Part shown: in pieces, positions 1 to 8,597 of the stretch | How the letters are laid out: each line of letters begins with the position of its first letter | Numbering within the stretch: the stretch's first letter is position 1 | DNA from: Pseudomonadota bacterium | Lineage (GTDB): Bacteria > Pseudomonadota > Gammaproteobacteria > Burkholderiales > Burkholderiaceae_C | Assembly (NCBI GenBank): GCA_023422975.1 | Contig: JAFAGF010000286.1 | Coordinates: forward strand, 1 to 14,432 | Length of the DNA stretch: 14,432 bases | Direction: 5' to 3' | Program-made: the position numbers and the translations under genes | Notes under the pieces: generated by a model | Seen by the model: the letters and a program-made list of their open reading frames with translations, nothing else | Databases searched by the model: none | What the model was told of the DNA's origin: nothing

Positions 1-934
<934 letters not shown>

Positions 935-2107
935 TTATGTTTTAAGGCCTGTGTTGAGCAGCAGGTCACCAAATTCGGGCAAGGCCGGCATTTCTACGTC
1001 CAATACCGGGGCGGGCGCCTCTGCGGGGCTGCTGTGCGCGGTATTTTGGGGCGCATTTTGCAGGCGCCACATCAAATTGGTGGGCGAATCTGCATTGGCC
1101 AAGCCTTCATTACGGTCAATTGTGCCATCGGTGATCAGGCGTGCCAGGTCTTCTTCGAAGGTTTGCGAGCCTTCGGCCATGGACTTTTCCATGCTGTCAC
1201 GTACCCCGGAGAAGTCGCCTTTTTCGATCAGCTCTGAGACCAGTTTGGTGTTGAGCAGCACTTCGACCGCTGGCACACGGCTGCCTGCCGGGGTGCGCAG
1301 CAGGCGCTGGGTGACCACGGCCTTGAGGGAGGAGGACAAATCGCCCAGCATGGTGGCGCGCACTTCCACGGGGTAAAAACTCAAAATGCGATTGAGCGCG
1401 TGGTAGCTGTTATTGCCGTGCAGCGTGGCCAGCACCAAGTGCCCCGACTGCGCATAGGCAATGGCGGCTGACATGGTTTCGCGGTCGCGGATTTCGCCAA
1501 TCAAAATGACATCGGGCGCTTGGCGCAGCGCATTTTTCAAGGCGATTTGTAGTGACTGGGTGTCAGAGCCCACTTCGCGCTGGTTGACGATGGAGCGCTT
1601 GTTGCGGAACTGGAACTCGATGGGATCCTCGATGGTGAGGATATGCCCCGTTTTTTGTTCATTGCGGCTGTCAATCATGGCAGCCAAGGTCGTACTTTTG
1701 CCCGAGCCGGTCGCTCCCACCACCAAGATCAGCCCACGCTTTTGGAGAATGAGTTCATCCAGAATGGGGGGCAGACTCAAGTCTTTGAGCTTGGGTACCT
1801 GCTGCGAAATAAAGCGCACGACCACGGCGACAGAACCACGCTGGCGCATGGCACTGATACGGAAGCGACCCACCCCCTGCAGAGGCACAGCCATGTTCAG
1901 CTCGCCGGCTTCTTGCAGGGTCTCCATGTCCTGGGGCTTGACCACTTCCGCCAGCAAAGCGCGCGGCGCATCGGGTGGCAGCAACTGGCTATTGATGGGA
2001 ATACATTCGCCATCAATTTTGATCAGCGCAGGGGAGTTGGCGGACAAGTAAACGTCTGAGGCTTTTTTCTCTGCCATCAGTCGCAAAATGCGCTCCATCA
2101 TGCTCAT
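935..2107 (-). CDS. pilU: Type IV pilus twitching-motility ATPase, PilU/PilT family (PilU-like)
   Basis: This hexameric secretion-superfamily ATPase drives pilus retraction at the inner-membrane base of type IV pili; PilU works as an accessory to PilT. The 390-residue protein has an N-terminal PAS-like domain (about 1-105), Walker A GATGSGKST at 131-139, the Asp-box region around TIEDPIEF (158-165), Walker B ILIGEIRD with E205, and the His box ATLHGNNSYHA (H230, H236). The C-terminal part (LIEKGDF, then GSQTFEEDL and ANADSPTNL) resembles PilU and lacks PilT's AIRNLIRE motif. A roughly 39-residue Pro/Ala-rich tail follows the domain. The ATG at 2107 was chosen because AAAGG lies 8 nt upstream and the protein then begins at the family N-terminus; two more ATGs follow at 2101 and 2098. 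Longer readings to 2236 run into the dapD terminator. It sits between dapD and dapE; no other pilus gene is visible. Confidence 0.88.
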   Translation of the reverse strand: MSMMERILRLMAEKKASDVYLSANSPALIKIDGECIPINSQLLPPDAPRALLAEVVKPQDMETLQEAGELNMAVPLQGVGRFRISAMRQRGSVAVVVRFISQQVPKLKDLSLPPILDELILQKRGLILVVGATGSGKSTTLAAMIDSRNEQKTGHILTIEDPIEFQFRNKRSIVNQREVGSDTQSLQIALKNALRQAPDVILIGEIRDRETMSAAIAYAQSGHLVLATLHGNNSYHALNRILSFYPVEVRATMLGDLSSSLKAVVTQRLLRTPAGSRVPAVEVLLNTKLVSELIEKGDFSGVRDSMEKSMAEGSQTFEEDLARLITDGTIDRNEGLANADSPTNLMWRLQNAPQNTAHSSPAEAPAPVLDVEMPALPEFGDLLLNTGLKT

Positions 2108-2193
2108 GCAATCAGCCTTTGTTGTAGTAATGAAGGAAACGGTTGCTTCTCTCTTGGATGCACAGTCTGCCGCAAAACCATCCGGCCAAATGT

Positions 2194-2220
2194 AAAAAAA
2201 GCCGAACCAGCGGGTTCGGC
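2194..2220 (-). terminator. Rho-independent terminator of dapC-dapD
   Basis: On the minus strand an 8-bp perfect stem (GCCGAACC / GGTTCGGC, 2201-2220) with a 4-nt CGCT loop is followed by seven Ts (2194-2200). It lies 49 nt past the dapD stop codon and before pilU. It separates the dapC-dapD transcript from pilU-dapE and also shows that an in-frame upstream extension of pilU to 2236 is not real. Confidence 0.9.
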
Positions 2221-2269
2221 TTTGGATGCGTATCAAACCTGCATCAAACAGGCTTGACGGCAGGGCGTT

Positions 2270-3103
2270 TTAGTCGCGCAGCAGGTCGTTCAAGCTGGTG
2301 GTGGAGCGGGTCTTGGCATCCACGGTCTTGACGATGATGGCAGCATACATGGAGTAGTCCTTGCCGTCCTTGGTCTTCTTGGGCAGGTTGCCTGAGACCA
2401 CCACCGAGCCAGCAGGCACGCGGCCGTAAGTGATCTCACCGGTTTCGCGGTTGAAGATGGGGGTGGACTGGCCGATGTACACACCCATGGAAATCACGGA
2501 GTTCTCTTCCACGATCACGCCTTCCACCACTTCGGAGCGTGCGCCGATGAAGCAGTTGTCTTCAATGATGGTGGGGTTGGCTTGCAGGGGTTCTAGCACG
2601 CCGCCCAGGCCCACGCCACCCGACAGGTGCACGTGCTTGCCCACTTGCGCGCAGGAACCGACGGTGGCCCAGGTGTCTACCATGGTGCCTTCGTCCACAT
2701 ACGCGCCGATGTTCACGTAGGAAGGCATCAGGATAGCGCCCTTGGCGATGAAGGAGCCGCGGCGTGCCACAGCGGGGGGGACCACACGCACGCCAGTGGC
2801 GGCGATCTCGGCTTCGCTCATGCCTTCGTACTTGGTGGGCACCTTGTCGAAGAAATTCAGATCACCGGCTTGCATGAGCTTGTTGTCGTTCAGGCGGAAT
2901 GACAGCAGCACGGCTTTTTTGAGCCACTGGTGCACGGTCCACTGGCCCACACCTTCGCGCGAAGCAACGCGCAAGCTGCCGTTGTTCAATGCGTTCAGCG
3001 CGTATTCAACGGCCTCCACCACTTCCTTGGGGGCAGATTTGGCAGAGATCTCTGCACGGTTTTCCCAGGCTTGGTCGATGATTTGTTGCAGTTGTTGGGT
3101 CAT
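2270..3103 (-). CDS. dapD: 2,3,4,5-tetrahydropyridine-2,6-dicarboxylate N-succinyltransferase
   Basis: DapD is a cytoplasmic trimeric left-handed beta-helix enzyme that transfers succinyl from succinyl-CoA to tetrahydrodipicolinate, the committed acylation step of the succinylase branch of lysine/DAP synthesis. The 277-residue product matches the usual 274-280. The N-terminal helical domain (1-100) contains the family signature [20 protein letters not shown] (47-66). Hexapeptide-repeat turns run from about 105 to 235, with [20 protein letters not shown] (139-158) and [14 protein letters not shown] (187-200) at the active site. The C-terminal strand [12 protein letters not shown] is also typical. 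The ATG lies 9 nt after the dapC stop; no good Shine-Dalgarno is visible, so translation is probably coupled to dapC. An intrinsic terminator follows. Confidence 0.97.
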   Translation of the reverse strand: MTQQLQQIIDQAWENRAEISAKSAPKEVVEAVEYALNALNNGSLRVASREGVGQWTVHQWLKKAVLLSFRLNDNKLMQAGDLNFFDKVPTKYEGMSEAEIAATGVRVVPPAVARRGSFIAKGAILMPSYVNIGAYVDEGTMVDTWATVGSCAQVGKHVHLSGGVGLGGVLEPLQANPTIIEDNCFIGARSEVVEGVIVEENSVISMGVYIGQSTPIFNRETGEITYGRVPAGSVVVSGNLPKKTKDGKDYSMYAAIIVKTVDAKTRSTTSLNDLLRD

Positions 3104-3112
3104 AACAATGAT

Positions 3113-4318
3113 TTACTTGACGTTCTTTTGAATGAAATCCGCGATGCGCTGAGCTGCCTCGACGCACTCTGCCGTCTCGGCCACCAAGGCCAAGCGTACA
3201 CGTTGCGCACCGGGGTTGTGTCCATGCACATTTCGTGCCAAGTAGCTGCCTGGCAGCACGGTGACATGGCTTTGGGCGAACAGTTCGCGGGCAAACTCGG
3301 TCTCGCTCATGCCCAGCGCATCGGGAATGCGCGGCCACAGGTAAAAGCCGGCATCGGGCAAGCGCACATCCATGACCGGCGCCAAGATAGGCATGACGGC
3401 TGCAAACTTTTCCTTGTACAGCGCACGGTTGTGCACGACATGGGCCTCGTCCGACCACGCTGCGATGGATGCGTGCTGGATCGGCAAGCCCATGGCGCCG
3501 CCGTGGTAGGTGCGATAGAGCAAAAAGGACTTGAGCAACTGGGCATCACCGGCCACAAAACCGCTGCGCAGGCCGGGCACATTGCTGCGTTTGGACAGGC
3601 TAGTGAAAGCCACCAGATTGCGGAAATCATGGCGACCGAGTTGCACGGCGGCTTCCAGGCCCCCCAGCGGCGCTTCGTCACGGAAGTAGATCTCGCTGTA
3701 GCACTCGTCGGAGGCAATCACAAAGCCATAACGATCCGACAGCTCAAACAGCTTCTTCCACTCTTGTAGCGGCATCACGGCACCGGTGGGGTTGCCGGGC
3801 GAGCAGACATACATCAGTTGCGTCTTGGCCCAGACATCGGCAGGCACGCTGTCCCAGTCCACCGCAAAGTTACGTGCGGGGTCGCTGGCGACAAAGTAGG
3901 GCTGGGCACCCGCCAGCAGCGTGGCACCTTCATAGATTTGATAGAAGGGGTTGGGGCACAGCACGGTGGCACCGGGCTGGCTGGGGTCGATGATGGTTTG
4001 CGCAAATGAGAACAGTGCCTCACGCGAACCATTGACGGGCAATACCTGCGTAGCAGCGTCTACCGTGATGCCGTAGCGGCGTTGCAGCCAATCGCTGCAG
4101 GCTTGGCGCAGGCGCACGTCGCCAGCCGTTGCGGGGTAGTTGGCCAAGCCAGAGAGGTTATTGGTCAGGCTGGACTGAATGAAATCCGGCGTGGCATGGC
4201 GTGGCTCGCCAATACCTAGGCTGATATGGCGCAGTGGGGCAGGAGGAGTCACCCCCGCAAATAGTTGACGCAGCCGCTCAAAAGGATAGGGCTGAAGGTG
4301 TTGGAGCAGGGGATTCAT
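3113..4318 (-). CDS. dapC: Succinyldiaminopimelate transaminase (class I/II aminotransferase)
   Basis: DapC is a fold-type I PLP enzyme that transfers an amino group from glutamate to N-succinyl-2-amino-6-ketopimelate, giving the substrate of DapE. The 401-residue protein shows the conserved aminotransferase residues: YPATAGD (61-67), SPGNPTG with N176, DECYSEIYF with D204 and Y207, SLSKRSNVPGLRSG with the PLP lysine K243, and the C-terminal substrate-binding region RVRLALV. The ATG at 4318 was chosen because the protein then starts MNPLLQHLQPYPFERLRQL, the form seen in related DapC proteins; a TTG ten codons earlier (4348) is possible but less likely. Assignment to dapC rather than another aminotransferase rests on sequence style and on dapD 9 nt downstream. 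The chemoreceptor gene is divergent, so the promoter must lie in 4319-4516. Confidence 0.93.
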   Translation of the reverse strand: MNPLLQHLQPYPFERLRQLFAGVTPPAPLRHISLGIGEPRHATPDFIQSSLTNNLSGLANYPATAGDVRLRQACSDWLQRRYGITVDAATQVLPVNGSREALFSFAQTIIDPSQPGATVLCPNPFYQIYEGATLLAGAQPYFVASDPARNFAVDWDSVPADVWAKTQLMYVCSPGNPTGAVMPLQEWKKLFELSDRYGFVIASDECYSEIYFRDEAPLGGLEAAVQLGRHDFRNLVAFTSLSKRSNVPGLRSGFVAGDAQLLKSFLLYRTYHGGAMGLPIQHASIAAWSDEAHVVHNRALYKEKFAAVMPILAPVMDVRLPDAGFYLWPRIPDALGMSETEFARELFAQSHVTVLPGSYLARNVHGHNPGAQRVRLALVAETAECVEAAQRIADFIQKNVK

Positions 4319-4516
4319 TATCCAAATATTATGTGCTGGGTTGTGCAATCTACCCTATCTTTATGCGCACTATCTGCCAGCCAAATGCAGAAATTGCATG
4401 AACTCAGTCCCGGCTTTCACGAGCATTACGTCCTTGCCTAGGACAACTCCCGAGGCAGCATTGCTATAGCAACGGTACAAACCTTTTGACACATTTATAA
4501 AAGGTGGGACGGGCTT
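4319..4516. promoter_or_regulatory. Divergent intergenic region dapC / chemoreceptor
   Basis: This 198-bp region must hold the promoters of dapC (leftward) and the chemoreceptor gene (rightward). I could not identify a convincing -35/-10 pair for either. Visible landmarks are a perfect 12-bp palindrome TTGCTATAGCAA at 4461-4472, a short inverted repeat ATGCA-N5-TGCAT near 4386-4400, TTGACA at 4486-4491 without a properly spaced -10, and AAGGTGGG at 4501-4508 as ribosome site for the chemoreceptor. No sigma-28-type flagellar promoter was recognised. Confidence 0.4.
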
Positions 4517-6013
4517 ATGCAACAACCAATGCTGTGGGTACTGCGGCGCTGCAAGCTGGGCTGGAAGCTGGCCTTGGTGGCTATCAGTGGATTGCTGGCG
4601 ATGGGATTGCTGTGGGGCAGTGTCTATGCTGGCTTAGCGGTTCAGGCGCAGTGGGGTGTCGCACTGGCCGGTGTACTGTGTTTTTTGTATGTGGTGTACG
4701 GCGTATGCCGAAATGTTTCTTGGGAGATGGCAAGGTTGCTGTCCGCCATGGAGCAGGCTGCAAACGGCAACCTGGCACACCGCATCACGGCCAGCAGCCA
4801 CGATGAGTTCGGGGAGATGGCACGTCTGCTGGACAGCATGGTGGTGGCGCTGTCGAGCATGGTGGCGGAAATTCGCAGCAACGCCGCTTTGGTGACACAG
4901 GCGGGGCATACCCTTACGCAGGACAACCGCGCACTGGCTGAACGCACGGAGCTGCAGGCCACCAACGTAGCGCAGACGGTGGTGAGCGTCGAGCAGGTGA
5001 CGGCTGTCGTGCAAAACAATGCAGAAGCAGCGGTGGCGGCAGACCGTTACACCAACCAGCTGCGCAAGGTGGTGGAGCAAGGCAGCGGCGTGATGGAGCA
5101 GGCCGTGCATTCGGTGGAGGCCATTGAGCAAGGCGCTGGCCGAATGTCCGAGATCATTGCAGTGATTGATGGCATCGCGTTCCAAACCAATATCCTGGCG
5201 CTCAATGCCGCCGTGGAAGCGGCCCGGGCAGGCGAGCAGGGCCGGGGCTTTGCCGTAGTGGCTGCCGAAGTGCGCAGCTTGGCGCAGCGCTCCTCAGAGG
5301 CTTCCAAAGAAATTCGGGTACTGATTGAAGAGTCGGTGCAGCAGGTGGCCAGCAGCACGCGCTTGATTCGCCAGGCGGGCCAAGGCATGCAGCAAGTGGC
5401 AGAGGGCATCCGCAGCGTGGCAGGGCACGTAGAGGCGATTTCTGATTCTGGCAACGCCCAAGGTACCGGTTTGCAGCAAATCAACCAGGCGGTGCATGGC
5501 ATTGACCAAGTCACGCAGGAGAACGCGTTGATGGTGCGCAACGTGGTGCAAGAAGCGCAGGCGCTGGAGCAGCGTGCAGCCACCCTCTCAGAAGCGGTGG
5601 AACGCTTCAGGCTGCAGCAAGGCACGGCCGTGGAAGCTGTCGCGCTGGTCGAGCGAGCGGTGGCGCTGCGGCGCATGGGCATGCCGCTGGAGCAGTATTG
5701 GCTGGCGCTGACCGACCCCAAGCAGCCCTTCCATGACCGCGATATGTATGTGTTTGTGCTGGATGCCTCAGGCCGCTATCTGGCGTTTGGCGGCAATCCC
5801 GGCAAACGCGGCAGCCGCGTGCAGGATGTCAAGGGCGTTGATGGCGATGCACTGCTCAGCGCCATCATGGCGCAGGCCGAGCATGGGCCGGGATGGGTGG
5901 AGTATGGCTTTTCCAACCCGGTGACCGGCCAGGTGCAGGCCAAGATGTCTTATGTGTGCAAGCAAGACGGTGTGTATCTGGGCTGTGGCGTTTACAAGCG
6001 CTTTGCAGGCTGA
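4517..6013 (+). CDS. Methyl-accepting chemotaxis protein with C-terminal Cache-like domain
   Basis: This 498-residue chemoreceptor would signal through CheW/CheA to the flagellar motor or another output. Two hydrophobic helices (about 17-40 and 44-64) are separated by only a few residues, so there is essentially no periplasmic sensor. A HAMP-like segment (about 64-118, with [14 protein letters not shown]) and a long coiled-coil signalling domain follow; the conserved hairpin tip is at about 220-252 ([20 protein letters not shown], then [13 protein letters not shown]). After the coiled coil, residues about 385-495 form a globular domain with [20 protein letters not shown], a VDG turn, and WVEYGF...KMSYV...YLGCGVY. 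This resembles single-Cache domains that are normally periplasmic; here it should be cytoplasmic. No terminal CheB/CheR-tethering pentapeptide is seen. AAGGTGGG 8 nt upstream supports the start. The ligand is unknown; the MCP call is firm, the Cache call moderate. Confidence 0.92.
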   Translation: MQQPMLWVLRRCKLGWKLALVAISGLLAMGLLWGSVYAGLAVQAQWGVALAGVLCFLYVVYGVCRNVSWEMARLLSAMEQAANGNLAHRITASSHDEFGEMARLLDSMVVALSSMVAEIRSNAALVTQAGHTLTQDNRALAERTELQATNVAQTVVSVEQVTAVVQNNAEAAVAADRYTNQLRKVVEQGSGVMEQAVHSVEAIEQGAGRMSEIIAVIDGIAFQTNILALNAAVEAARAGEQGRGFAVVAAEVRSLAQRSSEASKEIRVLIEESVQQVASSTRLIRQAGQGMQQVAEGIRSVAGHVEAISDSGNAQGTGLQQINQAVHGIDQVTQENALMVRNVVQEAQALEQRAATLSEAVERFRLQQGTAVEAVALVERAVALRRMGMPLEQYWLALTDPKQPFHDRDMYVFVLDASGRYLAFGGNPGKRGSRVQDVKGVDGDALLSAIMAQAEHGPGWVEYGFSNPVTGQVQAKMSYVCKQDGVYLGCGVYKRFAG

Positions 6014-6123
6014 CAGCGCATTTTTGCTAAAAGCACCTGGGCTGTGCGGCACGCCCTGCCCCGCAGGAGGTCATGGGAGTTGTGGCGATGGCACGATAGC
6101 TGCTCTGTGACTGCATGAAGCAT

Positions 6124-6172
6124 AAAAATAGCTTCTAACGCTTGATAGATAAGCGCTAGAAGCTATTTTTTT
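6124..6172. terminator. Long inverted repeat, probable bidirectional terminator and dispersed repeat copy
   Basis: Arms 6124-6143 and 6151-6170 are 20 nt each with one mismatch, around a 7-nt loop (GATAGAT). The outer ends are A5 on the left and T7 on the right (6166-6172), so either strand would give a stem followed by Us. It sits 110 nt past the chemoreceptor stop and 53 nt past the rsxB stop, in a convergent gap, which fits termination from both sides. The arm core ATAGCTtCTA.CGCTT is shared with the element at 8490-8569, so it also looks like a member of a dispersed repeat family. Confidence 0.8.
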
Positions 6173-6224
6173 GCTACGGATGAAGCCGTTGCAGATTGGA
6201 TGGCTGCAAGAGGATGTATGGGCT

Positions 6225-6872
6225 TTAGTTGCCGCGCAAACCGCGCGCTTTGGCCAAGGCAGCAGCAACGGCGGATTTTTTGTCGGGCACTACTTCGGGT
6301 ACAGGGGCTGTGGCTTGCGCATTGGCGTTGATGCTCTCTGTCAGGCCTTGGGCTTGCAGGCGCTGCTGGCGTGCTTGGTAACGCCGCTTGGCGTGCGCAG
6401 CTTGCTCGGGCGACCAAGCATCCCAGCCCGAATGCTGGCCACTCACCACTTCCAGCGCAATGCAGTCGACCGGGCACACGGGAATGCACAGCTCGCAGCC
6501 GGTGCAGTGCTGCGGCAGCACGGTGTGCATCAGCTTGTTGGCACCCAAGATGGCGTCGGTAGGGCAGGCCTTGATGCACAGCGTGCAGCCAATGCACCAA
6601 TCTTCATCGATGCGCGCCAGCGTAAGTGGGCCTTCAATGCCAAATTTCGGGTTCAGTGCCGAAGCAGTCTGGCCGGTGATGGTGGACAGGCGTGCAATGC
6701 CTTCGGTGCCACCTGGCGGGCATTGGTTGATGGGAGCGCCTTCGTGGGCAATGGCTTGCGCATAGCTGGCGCAGTCAGGGTAACCGCAACGCTGGCATTG
6801 CGTTTGGGGCAGGGCGGCATCAATGGAAAAAGCCAGTCCGGTGAGGACTGGCTTGGCGGTTAACTCAGGCAT
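6225..6872 (-). CDS. rsxB: RsxB/RnfB-type iron-sulfur electron-transfer protein
   Basis: Members of this family carry electrons within Rnf/Rsx complexes; in betaproteobacteria a lone copy is often annotated without the rest of the complex. The 215-residue protein has an N-terminal 4Fe-4S domain (C26, C29, C34, C51: CQRCGYPDC then CPPGG) and two ferredoxin-type 4Fe-4S motifs: [12 protein letters not shown] (C93, 96, 99, 103) and [12 protein letters not shown] (C123, 126, 129, 133). The usual N-terminal hydrophobic anchor of RnfB is missing, so it should be soluble. The C-terminus (about 155-215) is charged and Ala-rich, without a visible domain. The start lies 5 nt after the phaZ stop, indicating co-transcription and probably coupled translation. 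No rnfA/C/D/G/E gene is in the window. Its partner proteins and role are therefore unknown. Confidence 0.9.
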   Translation of the reverse strand: MPELTAKPVLTGLAFSIDAALPQTQCQRCGYPDCASYAQAIAHEGAPINQCPPGGTEGIARLSTITGQTASALNPKFGIEGPLTLARIDEDWCIGCTLCIKACPTDAILGANKLMHTVLPQHCTGCELCIPVCPVDCIALEVVSGQHSGWDAWSPEQAAHAKRRYQARQQRLQAQGLTESINANAQATAPVPEVVPDKKSAVAAALAKARGLRGN

Positions 6873-6877
6873 GCAGT

Positions 6878-8293
6878 CTAGCGGGCACCGCGCCGGCGCT
6901 TGCTGGGGGCGGGCGCAGACTTGGTGGCAGTTGGTGTTCTGGGGGGAGAGTGTCGCGCAACTTGCGGTGCGGCGTCTTCCGCCACCACCAATTCCCCGTC
7001 GTTGACGGGCGCGCTATCAGCGTCAGGCGCGGGGTGGTGGGCATAGATAAAGCCGCGCACCTTGGGGTAGACCATGTCGCGCCAGCGGCGGCCGCTGAAG
7101 ATGCCGTAGTGCCCTGCGCCCATCACGTCGTAGTGCATGCGCATGTTGGAGGGAATGTCCACGCACAAATCGTGCGCTGCGCGGGTTTGGCCGGAGCCAG
7201 AGATGTCGTCCAGTTCCCCCTCAATGGTGAATAGCGCGGTGGTGGTGATGTCCTGGGGCTTGACGCGCTCCAGTGTGCCATCCGGCGCGCGCACATCCCA
7301 GGTGCCGTTGACCAGGCTGAAGTCCTGGAACACGGTCTGGATGGTCTCCAGATAGTAATTGGCGTCCATGTCCAGCACGGCGTTGTACTCGTCGTAGAAC
7401 TTGCGGTGCTGCTCGGCGCTGGCGTCGTCGCCTTTGACCAAATCTTTGAAATAGTCGTAGTGGCTGGTGGCGTGGCGGTCGGGGTTCATCGCCACAAAGC
7501 CGGTGTATTGCAAAAAGCCGGGGTAGACACGGCGGCCGGCGCCCGGGTAGTTGTTGGGCACGCGGTGGATGACGTTGTTCTCAAACCACTCAAAGCTGCG
7601 CTGGGTGGCCAGGTTGTTGACCGAAGTGGGCGATCTGCGGGCGTCAATCGGGCCGCCCATCATGGTCATCGTCAGCGGGGTGGTTTCGCCGCGGCTGGCC
7701 ATCAGCGAAATGGCGGCCAGCACGGGCACTGTGGGCTGGCACACGCTGATGACGTGGCAATTGCCGTATTGCTTTTGCAGGTAGCGGATGAAGTCCTGGA
7801 CGTAGTTGATGTAGTCGTCCAGGTGGAATTCACCTTCTTGCGTGGGCACCAAGCGGGCGTTCTTCCAGTCGGTGATGAAGACTTTGTGGTCGCTCAGCAG
7901 GCTTTTGACCGTGTCGCGCAGCAAGGTGGCGTAGTGGCCCGATAGCGGGGCCACCACCAGCACAGGCGGCTGGGTGAGCAGGGTGTCCAGCGTTTGGGGG
8001 TCGTCCGAGAAGCGTTTGAAGCGGCGCAGCTCGCAAAACGGCAGATCCATCTCTACGCGTTCCATGATGGTCACGTTCACGCCGTTGACGGGTACGGACT
8101 CAATGCCGAATGCGGGCTTCTCATAGCCTTTGCCCAAGCGGTAAAACAGGTCAAAACCTGCCGAAATACGCTGCGAGAACGGGCTTTGCGACAGCGGCAG
8201 CAAAGGGTTGGTGTAGAGCTTGGAGGTGGCTTGTGCGAAGTCCGCAAAAGGTTCAAGCAGGGCGCGCTGTGTTTCGTAAAGCTGGTAGAGCAT
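6878..8293 (-). CDS. phaZ: Intracellular poly(3-hydroxybutyrate) depolymerase
   Basis: This enzyme mobilises native intracellular PHB granules by thiolysis or hydrolysis, releasing stored carbon. The 471-residue protein closely resembles the PhaZa1 type of Cupriavidus necator (about 419 residues): [10 protein letters not shown] start, [30 protein letters not shown] with the nucleophile C185 in place of the usual lipase Ser, [18 protein letters not shown] with D362, and [14 protein letters not shown] with H395. C185/D362/H395 match the known catalytic triad arrangement. Residues about 420-471 are an added Pro/Ala-rich tail ending in KRRRGAR. The ATG at 8293 was chosen because the protein then starts exactly like its relatives; an in-frame ORF extends 48 codons further but crosses the putative promoter and operator. 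rsxB follows after 5 nt. A TGC-rich palindrome overlaps the promoter. Confidence 0.95.
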   Translation of the reverse strand: MLYQLYETQRALLEPFADFAQATSKLYTNPLLPLSQSPFSQRISAGFDLFYRLGKGYEKPAFGIESVPVNGVNVTIMERVEMDLPFCELRRFKRFSDDPQTLDTLLTQPPVLVVAPLSGHYATLLRDTVKSLLSDHKVFITDWKNARLVPTQEGEFHLDDYINYVQDFIRYLQKQYGNCHVISVCQPTVPVLAAISLMASRGETTPLTMTMMGGPIDARRSPTSVNNLATQRSFEWFENNVIHRVPNNYPGAGRRVYPGFLQYTGFVAMNPDRHATSHYDYFKDLVKGDDASAEQHRKFYDEYNAVLDMDANYYLETIQTVFQDFSLVNGTWDVRAPDGTLERVKPQDITTTALFTIEGELDDISGSGQTRAAHDLCVDIPSNMRMHYDVMGAGHYGIFSGRRWRDMVYPKVRGFIYAHHPAPDADSAPVNDGELVVAEDAAPQVARHSPPRTPTATKSAPAPSKRRRGAR

Positions 8294-8312
8294 GGCGGGC
8301 GATCTCGTTATG

Positions 8313-8330
8313 TTGCAGTGCAATATAGCA
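8313..8330 (-). promoter_or_regulatory. Putative phaZ promoter with PhaR-like operator
   Basis: On the minus strand an extended -10 (TGC then TATATT, 8330-8322) is followed directly by a perfect 11-bp palindrome TTGCACTGCAA (8313-8323), and TGCTGC lies just upstream. Transcription would start near 8315, about 22 nt before the ATG. A -35 is weak (TTCTTT, 17 nt upstream). The PHB regulator PhaR is known to bind TGC-rich palindromic sites near phasin and PHB genes and to be released by the polymer; assigning this site to PhaR is inference. Confidence 0.5.
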
Positions 8331-8489
8331 GCATGCGCCCGTGAAAAGAAACAGCGTTTTTCTTGATATGGAGTCACCGTCGTGACAAAACCCTGTGCGT
8401 AGCAACGCCAGTTCTTGCAGGCGTGCAGCGGCTGCAAAGCCCATTTGCAGGGGATTCTTAGCTATCAGTTTGCGAGAACAAGCGAAAAA

Positions 8490-8569
8490 ATAGCTGCCAG
8501 CGCTTATATCTCATGGGTTTTAGTCATATAAGTCACTAAAAACCAATGAAATCAAGCGCATGCAGCTAT
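8490..8569. repeat. Nested inverted-repeat element (about 80 bp)
   Basis: The outer arms ATAGCTGC(CA)GCGCTT at 8490-8505 and the complement at 8554-8569 are 16 nt with two central mismatches. Inside is a second near-palindrome: TCATGGGTTTTAGT (8511-8524) pairs with ACTAAAAACCAATGA (8535-8549), with one mismatch and one extra base, leaving a 10-nt loop. The outer arm core resembles the repeat at 6124-6170. It lies 28 nt past the dusA stop and may end that transcript, but it has no long T-run on the minus strand. Confidence 0.75.
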
Positions 8570-8597
8570 GTATTTGGATGAACGCAGGTTGCAGTGC

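Larger units (their letters stand above)
8294..8597. other. 304-bp intergenic region upstream of phaZ and downstream of dusA
   Basis: No gene is seen here. From right to left along the minus-strand transcript direction it holds the nested inverted repeat (8490-8569) just past dusA, then a short palindrome GTCAC-N4-GTGAC at 8373-8386, then the phaZ promoter and operator candidate (8313-8330). Open frames crossing it are extensions of phaZ or antisense shadows without ribosome sites. Confidence 0.6.

Noticed and set aside
2108..2236. A 43-residue N-terminal extension of PilU
   Set aside because: It overlaps the dapD terminator, lacks homology to PilU N-termini, and a better ribosome site precedes the ATG at 2107.
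2930..3769. A 279-codon plus-strand open frame across the dapD/dapC boundary
   Set aside because: It runs antisense through two well-supported genes and has no recognisable domain.
4486..4501. TTGACA followed by TTATAA as a promoter for the chemoreceptor
   Set aside because: The spacing is only about 3 nt, far from the required 16-18.
6073..6099. A tiny open frame after AGGAGG at the chemoreceptor 3' end
   Set aside because: It has only eight codons and the spacing from AGGAGG to ATG is too short (2 nt); probably chance.
8294..8437. A 48-residue N-terminal extension of PhaZ
   Set aside because: It crosses the putative promoter and operator, and known PhaZ proteins begin at MLYQL.
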